From Candidatus Thalassarchaeum betae (lineage in GTDB: Archaea > Thermoplasmatota > Poseidoniia > Poseidoniales > Thalassarchaeaceae): a DNA stretch of 64,000 nt. The stretch's first letter is position 1. The number at the start of each line of letters is the position of its first letter. Positions 35,312 to 44,078 of this stretch are shown in pieces. The position numbers and the translations under genes are program-made. The stretch spans positions 62,001 through 126,000 of the forward strand of contig PSPG01000004.1 in assembly GCA_003193925.1 (NCBI GenBank), in the 5' to 3' direction. A model generated the notes under the pieces. It searched no databases, was not told where the DNA came from, and saw nothing but the letters and a program-made list of their open reading frames with translations.

Positions 35312-35785
35312 ATGACCCGGTACTGGCTGATGAAGAGCGAGCCACACGTCTATCCGTGGGAGCTGCTGGTTGAGGACGGTTCGACTCACTGGGACGGGGT
35401 GAGGAACTACCAAGCGAGGAACCTGATGAGGGATGAGATGAAGATTGGGGACCTCGCTCTGTTTTATCACTCCAACTGCAAGCCACCACATGTCGCTGGA
35501 GTCGTTAGGGTCTGCAGAGAGGGCTACCCCGACCACACGGCCCAAGACCCTGAATCGAACTACTTCGATCCCAAAGCCACCCCGGAGAACCCCCGTTGGA
35601 TTATGGTTGACATAGAACCAGTGACGGAACTCGATACCGTCGAGCTGTCCGAGTTGAGGGCGAATCCAAAACTCGAAGGGATGCCGTTGCTCAGAAGGGG
35701 CCAGAGACTCTCAGTCCAGCCTGTTCCCAAAGAGCATTTCGAGATCGTGTGCCGGATGGGTGGCCTTGTGGGAATGCCCGGTTAG
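35312..35785 (+). CDS. EVE domain protein
   Basis: The 157-residue protein is a single EVE domain (PUA-like), starting TRYWLMKSEPHVYPWE and having WDGVRNYQARNLMRDEMKIGDLALFYHSN. EVE domains bind modified bases such as 5-methylcytosine and are found in Thyn1-like proteins. ATG 35312 is the natural start; the frame is open upstream into the exporter gene. The SRP RNA gene lies just downstream on the other strand. Confidence 0.9.
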   Translation: MTRYWLMKSEPHVYPWELLVEDGSTHWDGVRNYQARNLMRDEMKIGDLALFYHSNCKPPHVAGVVRVCREGYPDHTAQDPESNYFDPKATPENPRWIMVDIEPVTELDTVELSELRANPKLEGMPLLRRGQRLSVQPVPKEHFEIVCRMGGLVGMPG

Positions 35786-36036
35786 GTGGGCGCGTCCTCG
35801 GTGGACGCTCGTCACCAGAGGTGCAAGTTCACCGATCTCCTCCGCCCCGCTATCCCAAGGCATCCAGCATCCCCGGTCGGGCTGCTCGCTTCCGCGCCTG
35901 ACCTGGTTCCCGGGCGTGAGACGGTCCTCGCTTCCCTCCGGAAGCGGCTTCCGCCAACCTGGATCTCTTGGGGGCGAGGCATCGACGTCAACCGGTGGAA
36001 CACCAATGGCTCGTCTGCGCCGCCCTCGGACTTCGG
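35786..36036 (-). ncRNA. ffs: Signal recognition particle (7S) RNA
   Basis: On the reverse strand the hallmark of SRP helix 8 is present: GGTCAGG, then CGC-GGAA-GCG, then AGCAGCC (plus-strand 35880-35903), with the universally conserved asymmetric loop and the GGAA tetraloop binding SRP54. On both sides, CCCAAG pairs with CTTGGG and GCCCC with GGGGC, forming the long helix 5. The outer ends GGGCGGCGC and GCGCCC can close helix 1. About 250 nt fits archaeal 7S RNA. Both ends are estimates. This RNA fills what would otherwise be an empty 370-bp gap. Confidence 0.85.
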
Positions 36037-36153
36037 GTCTCCATTTTCGACGATTTGAGAACAACAGAGCACGTCAACTCTCCCCCTAGCCCGATTATGG
36101 CGGGAAATCGCCCCATATCAACGAATCCCTGACCCGAAATGTGGGATAAGGCG

Positions 36154-36537
36154 CTATTCCGAGTATTTCGAAGGGCAACCTGTCTGAATCTCATGTGCCT
36201 TAAGCAGCCAACCTTCACTGCTGTCCATCAGGTTTCCCTTGACAGCTATTGTATGGCCCTCTTCGAAACCGTCGGGGATGGCAACCCCAGAGAAGTCAAT
36301 GTGGAGCGTGTGCGACGTCCCTGCGAGGTCAAACGAGGATGAGGCGGAATCGAGCGAGCCGGCGACTACTTGACCACGCAGATGCACATTGCCCTCATGT
36401 GACTGAGGCGAGGCCATGACCTCGTCTACAGAATACTGGGTCTCGGGCTTGACGCTAAGGAACATCAGCGCAACAAGCCCAGCTAGGGCGAGGCCGACTA
36501 CGATCAGACGCGAAGCCCGGGTCCCCGCCATGCTCAC
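36154..36537 (-). CDS. ccmE: Cytochrome c maturation protein CcmE, cysteine type
   Basis: CcmE is the membrane-anchored heme chaperone of System I cytochrome c maturation. The 127-residue protein has an N-terminal membrane helix (about 10-28), an OB-fold with LRGQVVAGSL and the GVAIPDGFEEGHTIAVKG block, and ends with CPSKYSE. The heme-binding HxxxY of standard CcmE is replaced by C121-P-S-K-Y125, the CxxxY form known from some archaea and Desulfovibrio. No other ccm genes are in the window. ATG 36537 or 36531. Confidence 0.85.
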   Translation of the reverse strand: MSMAGTRASRLIVVGLALAGLVALMFLSVKPETQYSVDEVMASPQSHEGNVHLRGQVVAGSLDSASSSFDLAGTSHTLHIDFSGVAIPDGFEEGHTIAVKGNLMDSSEGWLLKAHEIQTGCPSKYSE

Positions 36538-36576
36538 ACCTCGATTCGGGTGTTGATGAGGGTTTTCACTGGCGAG

Positions 36577-37710
36577 TCAGCGATTGCCATAGCCAACTAC
36601 CTCTTCGATGCTCAGGAAACCGTTGTCCCTCATCCTCCTGCTGAGTCCCTTGACTATGAGAGACACTACGGACGGGCCCTTGAACACCATAGCCGAGTAC
36701 AACTGCAACAGAGATGCTCCCGATGTCATCGCCTCCCAAGCAGAGTCCGCCGAGTCGATCCCACCGACTCCGATTATCGGTACCTCGGAGCCGGCCTCCT
36801 CGTAGAGGAGTCTAATCACTTCGGCCGAACGCGATTGGAGTGGCCTTCCGGAGAGGCCCCCACGCTCGGCGAAGACGCTCCGCGACTTGGTATTGGAGGG
36901 AACGGGGCGGTGGAGGGTCGTGTTGGTGGCGACGAAACCGTCGATACCCCGCCTCATCGCCATTTGGGCTGATGCGAGCAGCTCGTCGTCCGTGCTATCT
37001 GGGGACAGTTTCAGCAACAGAGGTTTTCCCCCACCCCTCCTCTCACTGATTCTGCCGCACTCGGATAGAATCGAGGACAAGTGGTCGACCTCCTGCAGCT
37101 CCCTTAGGTCGGGGGTATTCGGTGAAGAGACATTGAGGACGAACATGTCAGCGTGATTCCACAGGATGTCCAATGTCTGCGAGTAGTCGCTGGGTGCGCT
37201 CTCGTTCGGGGTCTTCGTGGAACGGCCTATGTTGGCCGCGATGGGAACCTTGGGCCACTTGCCCGAAGCCCGGCGAGAAATCAGCCTGTCCCTCACAGCC
37301 GAGGCTCCGGGATTGTTGAAACCCATCCGATTCACCAAAGCGTGCTCCGACTCGGCCCTGAACATCCGGGGTTTGGGGTTGCCATCTTGGGGAAATCTGG
37401 TCACTCCGCCGTACTCGACCCATGAGAAGCCCAACGCTGGCCATGCAGAAAGCGCCTCTGCACCCTTGTCAAAGCCTGCTGCCAACCCCAATGGATGGTG
37501 AAAAAGGCGTCCAAGAACGTGAATTGGCAGTTCTGGGGCGTGATACATGGCACTGAGAGCTCGCTGGCCACCCGAACTCTGTCCGAATGACGACAGCCCC
37601 TGAATGACGAGGTCATGAGCCTTCTCGGAGTCGGCGAAGCGAAGGATTGGTCGCACGAAGAAGGAATACGGTAATCCCATTGCTGCAGCCTGCCGAACGA
37701 TATTCTTCAA
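36577..37710 (-). CDS. pyrD: Dihydroorotate dehydrogenase, class 2 (quinone)
   Basis: The fourth step of pyrimidine synthesis. The 377-residue FMN enzyme has the N-terminal extension of class 2 enzymes (PILRFADSEKAHDLVIQGL), AAGFDKGAEA, RMGFNNPG, the catalytic serine segment NVSSPNTPDLRELQ, LKLSPD, TNTT and IGVGGIDS. Class 2 enzymes pass electrons to quinone, whereas most archaea use class 1. This fits the menaquinone gene mqnC at 42891. ATG 37710 is used; ATG 37680 is possible. Confidence 0.92.
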   Translation of the reverse strand: MKNIVRQAAAMGLPYSFFVRPILRFADSEKAHDLVIQGLSSFGQSSGGQRALSAMYHAPELPIHVLGRLFHHPLGLAAGFDKGAEALSAWPALGFSWVEYGGVTRFPQDGNPKPRMFRAESEHALVNRMGFNNPGASAVRDRLISRRASGKWPKVPIAANIGRSTKTPNESAPSDYSQTLDILWNHADMFVLNVSSPNTPDLRELQEVDHLSSILSECGRISERRGGGKPLLLKLSPDSTDDELLASAQMAMRRGIDGFVATNTTLHRPVPSNTKSRSVFAERGGLSGRPLQSRSAEVIRLLYEEAGSEVPIIGVGGIDSADSAWEAMTSGASLLQLYSAMVFKGPSVVSLIVKGLSRRMRDNGFLSIEEVVGYGNR

Positions 37711-37733
37711 GCGTTGCGCAGCATCGCGGGTTC

Positions 37734-38144
37734 ATGAGCGCATCAAAGCAGGGTGCTGCTATCAGCGAACTCGCCCGCAGGACCCTCAGGTCCGGAGGGG
37801 TTACGGTTCGTACAAAGGATGCCGGACGGCTCAGTGTCGAGTCCCTCTCGGTTTTGATTTCTGATCTCGCGCCGTCTGTCATATCTGGGGCTGATGCCGT
37901 AGAGTCGGATGAAGAGGGCATCGAAATCGTGCTCGATGGCGAACCTGGAGGACTCATCGGTGGCCCCGAGCCGCGTACCCTGGAATGTGTTTGGATACCG
38001 GGGGTTCCAGATGACCTCTGGAGGAAGTACAGAAATTCCGTCTTGGATCTGGCTGCCGCTGGATACCCCGGCTGCATTGGTTGCGCCGGTCCGGCTGCTG
38101 AATTGCCATGGGATGAAGAGGGCTCGAGAGTGGTTCTGAGATAA
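37734..38144 (+). CDS. Hypothetical protein with C-terminal CxxC
   Basis: I do not recognise this 136-residue protein. It is acidic overall with a basic N-terminus (ARRTLRSGGVTVRTKD), and ends with YPGCIGCAGPAAELPWDEEGSRVV. The CxxC could be redox-active or part of a metal site. It starts 23 bp from divergent pyrD. Two other frames overlap it on the reverse strand but look like shadows, being rich in Arg, Ser and Pro. Confidence 0.55.
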   Translation: MSASKQGAAISELARRTLRSGGVTVRTKDAGRLSVESLSVLISDLAPSVISGADAVESDEEGIEIVLDGEPGGLIGGPEPRTLECVWIPGVPDDLWRKYRNSVLDLAAAGYPGCIGCAGPAAELPWDEEGSRVVLR

Positions 38145-38199
38145 CCCGCCTCGCGCGCCCCCCCGCTCGCGCACGCGTTGGAGAGTAATCGACCTGCTC

Positions 38200-38212
38200 A
38201 TGTTTATACAGG
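38200..38212 (+). promoter_or_regulatory. TATA-like element upstream of topA
   Basis: ATGTTTATACAGG is the only AT-rich element in the 140 bp between the hypothetical gene and topA. It implies a leader of about 55-60 nt before GTG 38285. Confidence 0.4.
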
Positions 38213-38284
38213 GTCCATCCGGGCACACCAAAACGAGGTCAGCTAGTCTTTCTCGACAGACAGTGCTGGCAAAGGGGTGGAACT

Positions 38285-40543
38285 GTGAAGTTGATGATTC
38301 TCGAATCCGGAGCCAAAGCCCGCACCGTCAAGAAGTACCTTGGCAAGGACTGGATTGTCAATGCGTGCAAAGGGCATGTCCAGGACCTGCCCCCCTCCAA
38401 GGCGATGTGGGCCTCAGAGGATGGAAAGCTGCCAGAACCGCCCTGGGATTGGACAGAAGGGGCGGAGAGAGTCGTTGCTGGGATTCGCAGAAAGGCGGAA
38501 GACTCCGACGTTGAGGAGATCTATATCGCCACCGACCCCGATCGTGAGGGCGAATTCATCGCATGGCGTCTCAGCATACTGTTCTCTGACTTTCCCGAAG
38601 TGAAGCGTGTCACCTTCAATGAGATAACCAAGTCGGCTGTGAATGAGGCTATCGATAACTGCACGGACATCGACATGGACCTCGTCGATGCTGCGAAGGT
38701 TCGCCGGTTCACGGATAGACTGGTTGGCTTCCGTTGCTCTAAATTCAGCAAGTCGTGGAGGCTTCCCTCGATGGGGCGAGTCCAGACCCCGACGCTGGGA
38801 TTCATCGTTCAGAGGGAGCTCGAGAGGGAGGCCCATGTTCCAATAGAGTACCACAGCGTCCATGCTGAATCAGACGGAGTCAGGTTCAACGTCAGGTTCC
38901 ACGAGAAGGATGACTCCGATGCCTGGAAGGACGATTCTGGAAAGCACCGTGCTGACAGAACCTCTGACGGAGACCTTGCTGAGCATGCATTCCAAGCACT
39001 GCTGAAGGCTGGAGAGATGACCATCACCTCAGTGAAAGAAGGCAAGACGAATCGTAACCCTCAACCGCCATTCACCACAGACACGCTGCTCCAAGCAGCT
39101 AACTCCACCTTAAAGTGGTCCGTTTCCAAGACCGCCAGAGTCGCTCAATCACTGTATCAGTCTGGGCACATAACATACATCCGCACGGATTCGACCCGGA
39201 CCAATGCCGAAGCCCGAAACAAGGTCAGGGAGCACATCAAGGAGAAGTATGGGAAGGATCACCTCGGACCGGGAATGCTGGGATCCGATGTCAAAAAGGG
39301 TGCTTCAAATGTTCAAGACGCACACGAGGCAATTAGGCCTACTAGGCCCGAGAGCACCTCGATTACGACGGATAGGGCTGATGGGAAGAAGCTGTACGGC
39401 TTGATTTGGGCCCGCTTCGCAGCCAGTCAGATGTCCCAATCAGTCAGGGAGAGAAGGGACTTACAAGCCGGCTTGGATGAGTTGGATATACCTCTGAATG
39501 GGAGTGCTTCCTGGAGGATCCATGCTGGTTGGGAGGCCGTTTTCTCACAATATCTTGGTGATGTTAGAACCACTTCACCTGACTCCCCTCTCATCATTGG
39601 AGCGGTATGGTCCATAGACGCATCAGACGACAATCCACACATGACGACGGATGAGACCAAGCCTCCAAGGAGATTCTCGGAGAGCTCGATCGTCCAAGAG
39701 ATGAAGAGGGCCGGGATAGGCAGACCGTCGACCTATGTCTCGACCGTATCCAAATTGGGGGCCAGAGGCTATGTCGAGCTTGAGGGCAACTCGCTGATCC
39801 CAACCGATGATGGGCGGACGATGTGGCTTCAAGTAGTGCCATTCTACAATGCGCAGGATAAGGCAGAAGGACTGTTCACTCCGGAGTTCACCGCCAAGAT
39901 GGAGAAGGATCTGGATCGCGTTGAGCATGCCCAGACTAGTGGAGCGAGTGTTTGGGCCAGCTTCTTGGATGTATTCAGGGCGATGCACAACAGCGCTCTG
40001 GAGGATAGGCGGAAAGTGCCGACTCCTCGTCAGCTGGCCCTGCTGGAGAGCCGTCTGACTGTCCTCGATGAGGCCTATCGGGAAGAGTTGCTTGCCGGGA
40101 AGGCCATAGGAGATCTCAGCGGTGAAGAGGCCAGAGGACTCATCGGGACCCTAATGGAGGCGAATGGGCGCAATGGCCCCCTTCCGGCAAGCGAGAAGCA
40201 GACAGCACTCATAGTGAAGCTCTCTGACCGGATTGGCATTGGCCTGACAAAGGCCTTGGGGCTGGTGGATTCGACAGACATCAGTGAGCTTACCGGAGGC
40301 AGAGACGGATCAGCCAGCGCGCTGATCTCGACTCTGATTGAGCAGAGCGGGGCAATGCCGGCGACTCCAGCTCAGGTGGACCTGGTCAACAAACTGGCTG
40401 AGCAACACGAGGTTTCGCTCGATCGGGTTCTGGCCATCGCCGGACTGAAGGAAATTGATGAGATGTCAAAGACCGATGCTAGCGACATCATCGGCGAGAT
40501 GAAGAAACGGCGCGGAACTAGAAGGCGCCGGGGTAAAGCATAA
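38285..40543 (+). CDS. topA: DNA topoisomerase I (type IA) with tandem C-terminal repeats
   Basis: The 752-residue enzyme relaxes negative supercoils. The Toprim domain opens the protein (LMILESGAKARTVKKYLG, TDPDREGEFIAW), SMGRVQTPTLG follows, and the catalytic tyrosine is in GHITYIRTDSTR near residue 300. DAHEAIRPT and GIGRPSTYVSTV complete the core. There are no C-terminal zinc fingers. Instead, residues about 579-752 hold three similar units beginning PTPRQ, PASEKQ and PATPAQ, each about 55 residues, ending in a basic tail RRGTRRRRGKA. It starts at GTG 38285. Confidence 0.92.
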   Translation: MKLMILESGAKARTVKKYLGKDWIVNACKGHVQDLPPSKAMWASEDGKLPEPPWDWTEGAERVVAGIRRKAEDSDVEEIYIATDPDREGEFIAWRLSILFSDFPEVKRVTFNEITKSAVNEAIDNCTDIDMDLVDAAKVRRFTDRLVGFRCSKFSKSWRLPSMGRVQTPTLGFIVQRELEREAHVPIEYHSVHAESDGVRFNVRFHEKDDSDAWKDDSGKHRADRTSDGDLAEHAFQALLKAGEMTITSVKEGKTNRNPQPPFTTDTLLQAANSTLKWSVSKTARVAQSLYQSGHITYIRTDSTRTNAEARNKVREHIKEKYGKDHLGPGMLGSDVKKGASNVQDAHEAIRPTRPESTSITTDRADGKKLYGLIWARFAASQMSQSVRERRDLQAGLDELDIPLNGSASWRIHAGWEAVFSQYLGDVRTTSPDSPLIIGAVWSIDASDDNPHMTTDETKPPRRFSESSIVQEMKRAGIGRPSTYVSTVSKLGARGYVELEGNSLIPTDDGRTMWLQVVPFYNAQDKAEGLFTPEFTAKMEKDLDRVEHAQTSGASVWASFLDVFRAMHNSALEDRRKVPTPRQLALLESRLTVLDEAYREELLAGKAIGDLSGEEARGLIGTLMEANGRNGPLPASEKQTALIVKLSDRIGIGLTKALGLVDSTDISELTGGRDGSASALISTLIEQSGAMPATPAQVDLVNKLAEQHEVSLDRVLAIAGLKEIDEMSKTDASDIIGEMKKRRGTRRRRGKA

Positions 40544-40555
40544 CACGGCCACTTC

Positions 40556-41803
40556 GTGACAGCACTCAAGAACAAGCGCCCTGCAAGAGGTGACGTGGGA
40601 GTGTCCGAGTACGATGCTGTCGTCGTGGGTGCTGGGCCGATTGGTGGATATCTCGCCGCCGGGCTGGCAGAAGGAGGAGTCAGTGTTCTTCTTCTCGAAG
40701 AGCATTCAGAGATAGGGCGGCCATTCCAGTGCGCTGGTCTGGTTAATCCCCATGTCATGAATCTCACAGGCTTGCATCACACCGTTCTTTCACCAATCTG
40801 GGGCGCTAGGATACACAGCCCTTCGGGGACTCCAGTTGTGATTGGTGATGAGGGTCGCATCCGCACATGGTCCGTATGCCGCAAACTCTTCGATGAGGGG
40901 ATCGTCAGGCAGGCAATAGAGAAAGGCGCTCACATCTGGCTATCCAGCAAACCAATTTCGGCTGTAATTGAGGAAGGATCTGTCAATCTCCGCATACGCA
41001 CCCCGAAAGGAGTCAAGGATGTCCGATGCCGTCTACTATGCGGTGCAGATGGAGCCCACTCGTGGGTCCGACGTCATTTCAAGATGGGGCGGCCAAAGGA
41101 ACTTATGATCGGATTCCAAGTCGAGGTCACCGGATATCGGGGGCAAGAGGGTCGGCTGGACATGTACACCGGATCGCGCATAGCACCCGGCTTCTTTGCA
41201 TGGGCGATACCCTCTGGGGAGACTACTAGGATAGGGACATGGAGCAAACCAGGCCTCATGGGTGGCGAATCTTGCGAGCAGTTGCTGGATAGGTTACGAG
41301 AGGAACCGCTCTGGAGGAATCGGTTCTCGGGATGCAAGGAGATAGGCAGATTCTGTGGACCTATACCCAGTGGCATGGTGAAGCGTCCGATGATAGGCAG
41401 AGTTGCGTTGTTCGGGGACGCTGCAGGGCTATGCAAGCCCACTACTGGGGGAGGAATAGGACCGGGCTTCGCTCAGGTTGACCTAGTGACGCCCCACCTC
41501 TTAGATGCGCTCAAGTGCGATGACCTGTCAGACGGCAGGATGAGTGAAATTGCTGGCTTCATGGGGCCGATGAGGAGGAGTCAGAGGAGGTCAAAGGCGT
41601 TACGCGACGCATTCCTCACAGAATCCACAGACTCCGAGTTGGACGATATTTTCGCAGTATGGGCACGTCCCGAGGTCATCGAGTTAATCAACGATATAGG
41701 AGAAATCGAGCATCCCATCCCGCTGGGAATCAAGATGCTCAGGGAGATTCCCGAATTCCGCTCGCTGACTAAGCGGGCGGTCAAGGCCATCCTCTTGGGG
41801 TGA
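40556..41803 (+). CDS. Geranylgeranyl reductase family protein
   Basis: This FAD-dependent enzyme saturates the isoprenoid chains of archaeal membrane lipids. The 415-residue protein has the dinucleotide loop VVVGAGPIGGYLAAGL, the family block FQCAGLVNP, GADGAHSWVRRHF and the second FAD motif FGDAAGLCKPTTGGGIGPG. The GTG at 40556 is taken; GTG 40601 just before SEYDAVVVGAG is possible. It follows topA by 12 bp. Confidence 0.9.
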   Translation: MTALKNKRPARGDVGVSEYDAVVVGAGPIGGYLAAGLAEGGVSVLLLEEHSEIGRPFQCAGLVNPHVMNLTGLHHTVLSPIWGARIHSPSGTPVVIGDEGRIRTWSVCRKLFDEGIVRQAIEKGAHIWLSSKPISAVIEEGSVNLRIRTPKGVKDVRCRLLCGADGAHSWVRRHFKMGRPKELMIGFQVEVTGYRGQEGRLDMYTGSRIAPGFFAWAIPSGETTRIGTWSKPGLMGGESCEQLLDRLREEPLWRNRFSGCKEIGRFCGPIPSGMVKRPMIGRVALFGDAAGLCKPTTGGGIGPGFAQVDLVTPHLLDALKCDDLSDGRMSEIAGFMGPMRRSQRRSKALRDAFLTESTDSELDDIFAVWARPEVIELINDIGEIEHPIPLGIKMLREIPEFRSLTKRAVKAILLG

Positions 41804-41807
41804 TCCA

Positions 41808-42890
41808 GTGCACAAGTCAGTTCAGCGAATCAGATATCCCCCCTTCGAGTACTCACACATGAATGCAGGAGGGGTGCCGTTGGTCGAAGTGGTGATGGAA
41901 TCCGATAATCCTCCTCCGCCATCATTCAGGATCGGCATGGACGAAGATTGGATGGTGGAATGGAGGCGTTGCAAGGATGATGACCCGGAATGGCCGGTCA
42001 TACAATCCGATGTCTCCACTGACCCATTTCCCTTCCTGATGAGTACGAGGAATGGTTGGTACATCGAACCCGACCCATTGCACTCCCTAGCAAGGAGGCT
42101 GATCCCTCCGACGGCGTCCATCCTGATCCTCACGTTGTTGATTCACACGATGGAGCCAGGTCTTGTGAATATCGGGGTGCTCTCGGAGGCGATTGCAGGA
42201 TCCTACAGAATCGGCCCTTTGGACTACCCCAAGCTACTGGTAGTGGCCTTACCGATATTCCTGCTGCCCATCGTTTCGAGGATGGTTGCCAACCTGCGTG
42301 ACATACGAAGGCAGAACGCGTACATCGCATCGCCTCTGGACTCTCCGGAAATCTCTCTGGCGAACGAGGGAAATGGAATCAAGATCGTCAGGCTGGTAAT
42401 GCCGTTAGAGGTGATGGCTCGCCGAGCTCGGATTCAGGTCGGCATCGCCGTTCCCGAGAGGAGCAAGGTGCTAGAGGCGCTGTCGAGGGACGAGGGCGGG
42501 CAGCCAGCACCGGGAATGTCCACACAACTGCCTGAGCGCAGAATCACCACTGGGGAAGAACTCGGTACCGGGGTCGGCGAGGCAACTCCAATGCCTATCG
42601 CCCATCCTAGGGTGCTGCTGCTAGAGCCGATGAGGGTCCGAGAGGCTGGCGAGTGGGTCGATTTCAAGGGTGGCGAGACCAGCTATTACCTCAAAGGTCC
42701 GGAGGACTTGTGGCCCGGCTCAATCTACTCAGCTGTAATAGCAGTTCACTGGGAGCTCGTGATCGAAGCGATTAGGGACGATGGGACGAAGATGAAGTGG
42801 GTGAGGCCGCTGAAGATGCCTCCACGAGAGGGGCTGGAGCATATCCCGACGTTGCCCGTAAGGAGCGGTAGGACCGAACTGTCGACTTGA
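41808..42890 (+). CDS. Membrane protein of unknown function
   Basis: I do not recognise this 360-residue protein. About 95 polar residues precede two hydrophobic segments (about 98-118 and 140-160), then about 200 residues of soluble, beta-rich sequence containing many prolines. It begins four bases after the geranylgeranyl reductase at GTG 41808, so it is probably co-transcribed with it and could act in the membrane, but nothing in the sequence gives a function. Confidence 0.65.
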   Translation: MHKSVQRIRYPPFEYSHMNAGGVPLVEVVMESDNPPPPSFRIGMDEDWMVEWRRCKDDDPEWPVIQSDVSTDPFPFLMSTRNGWYIEPDPLHSLARRLIPPTASILILTLLIHTMEPGLVNIGVLSEAIAGSYRIGPLDYPKLLVVALPIFLLPIVSRMVANLRDIRRQNAYIASPLDSPEISLANEGNGIKIVRLVMPLEVMARRARIQVGIAVPERSKVLEALSRDEGGQPAPGMSTQLPERRITTGEELGTGVGEATPMPIAHPRVLLLEPMRVREAGEWVDFKGGETSYYLKGPEDLWPGSIYSAVIAVHWELVIEAIRDDGTKMKWVRPLKMPPREGLEHIPTLPVRSGRTELST

Positions 42891-44078
42891 TCAGGCCGGC
42901 TGCAGCGGTACTGGTGCTACCAGAATCTCGTCTTCAATGACTGTGTCCAGGGAGACGTAGTCGGAATCGCGCTTGCGCGGTCGGAACCCGGCTCGGAGTA
43001 TCATTCTCTGCAGTTCATGCTCCGCTGCTTCGGTCTTGGTGGTTCCAGATGCTGAGACGACGTTTTCCTCCATCATGGTGGAGCCGGCGTCATCGGCCCC
43101 AGCGAGTAATGCCATCTGAGCGACGCCGACGCCCATTGTGGGCCAAGAAGCCTGAATGTGGTCGACGTTGTCGAAGAACAAGCGCGAGACAGCGACATGC
43201 CGGAGGTACTCCGTTGGACCTGCGCCCAACTCAATTCTGTTGTGACCCCTGTTCCTCGACCCAAAGCTGTTGTTCTCTAACATCACCGGCCATGCGATGA
43301 ACGAAGTGAATCCCGTCCTACCTGAAGCATGCGCCTCGTCCTGCATTGCCCTTATGCTGTCCATGTGCAGGATTCGGTGTCTGGGCGTCTCCCCGAATCC
43401 GAAGACGTTGGTCGCAGAGGTCGTCAGCCCCAGACTCTGAGCCTCCCCCATCACCCTGAGCCAATTGTCCGCAGAGCCCTTCTTCGGAGAGATGTCCAGT
43501 CTGACATCGTCCACCAGCATTTCTGCGCCGCCCCCCGGAAGGCCATGCATGCCCACTTCTTGCAATTCACGGAGGACCTCGAGGGTAGTCATCCCGCATA
43601 CTTCGGCGATACCCTCGATTTCAATGGGGGAGAAGCAGTCCAACGAAATTGAAGGGTGCCTTCTTCTCAAATCCCTGAGCAGGTCGAGGTACCAATCGAG
43701 GAGGAGTTCGGGGTGGACCCCTCCTTGCATCAGGACGCGTGAGCCTCCGATAGCCTCCAATTCGGCGATCCTCTCACTAATTTGGTCAACCGATTGGGTG
43801 TACGTCTCGGGATGATCGGGAGGGCGATAGAAAGAGCAGAACTGGCAGTTGATGGTGCAGACGTTGGTGTAGTTCACATTCCTGTCAATCAGATAAGTGA
43901 CCTCATTACCGGGAACCTGCAGCCTTCTGCGCATCATGGCGGCGTGCATCAGGTCGTTGAGATCCGCGGACTCGTAGAGCGTGACCGCGTCCTCGATGGT
44001 CAGCCTCTGGCAATCGGATGACATCTGAGATGCCAGTATGACTCTCCAGTCTGACAGAATATCACCTATCACTTCCAA
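42891..44078 (-). CDS. mqnC: Cyclic dehypoxanthinyl futalosine synthase (MqnC) or close relative
   Basis: The 395-residue radical SAM protein has its cluster motif C74-TIN-C78-QF-C81, within IDRNVNYTNVCTINCQFCSFY. That phrase, the QGGVHPELLLDWY block, LPGGGAEMLVDDVR and ISPKKGSADNWLRVM agree better with MqnC than with the FO synthase subunit CofH. MqnC makes the spiro ring of the futalosine route to menaquinone. It is convergent with the preceding gene and overlaps the following peptidase gene by 17 bp. The other mqn genes are outside the window. Confidence 0.8.
   Translation of the reverse strand: MEVIGDILSDWRVILASQMSSDCQRLTIEDAVTLYESADLNDLMHAAMMRRRLQVPGNEVTYLIDRNVNYTNVCTINCQFCSFYRPPDHPETYTQSVDQISERIAELEAIGGSRVLMQGGVHPELLLDWYLDLLRDLRRRHPSISLDCFSPIEIEGIAEVCGMTTLEVLRELQEVGMHGLPGGGAEMLVDDVRLDISPKKGSADNWLRVMGEAQSLGLTTSATNVFGFGETPRHRILHMDSIRAMQDEAHASGRTGFTSFIAWPVMLENNSFGSRNRGHNRIELGAGPTEYLRHVAVSRLFFDNVDHIQASWPTMGVGVAQMALLAGADDAGSTMMEENVVSASGTTKTEAAEHELQRMILRAGFRPRKRDSDYVSLDTVIEDEILVAPVPLQPA

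Noticed and set aside
35812-36089. Overlapping frames on both strands of the EVE to CcmE gap
   Set aside because: They are the SRP RNA gene read as protein: rich in Arg, Pro and Gly, with no domain.
36998-37620. Several frames opposite pyrD
   Set aside because: They are shadows of the PyrD reading frame.
37743-38231. Minus-strand frame of 162 residues opposite the hypothetical CxxC gene
   Set aside because: Composition rich in Arg, Ser and Gly without any structure; the plus-strand frame has more natural protein character and a plausible start.
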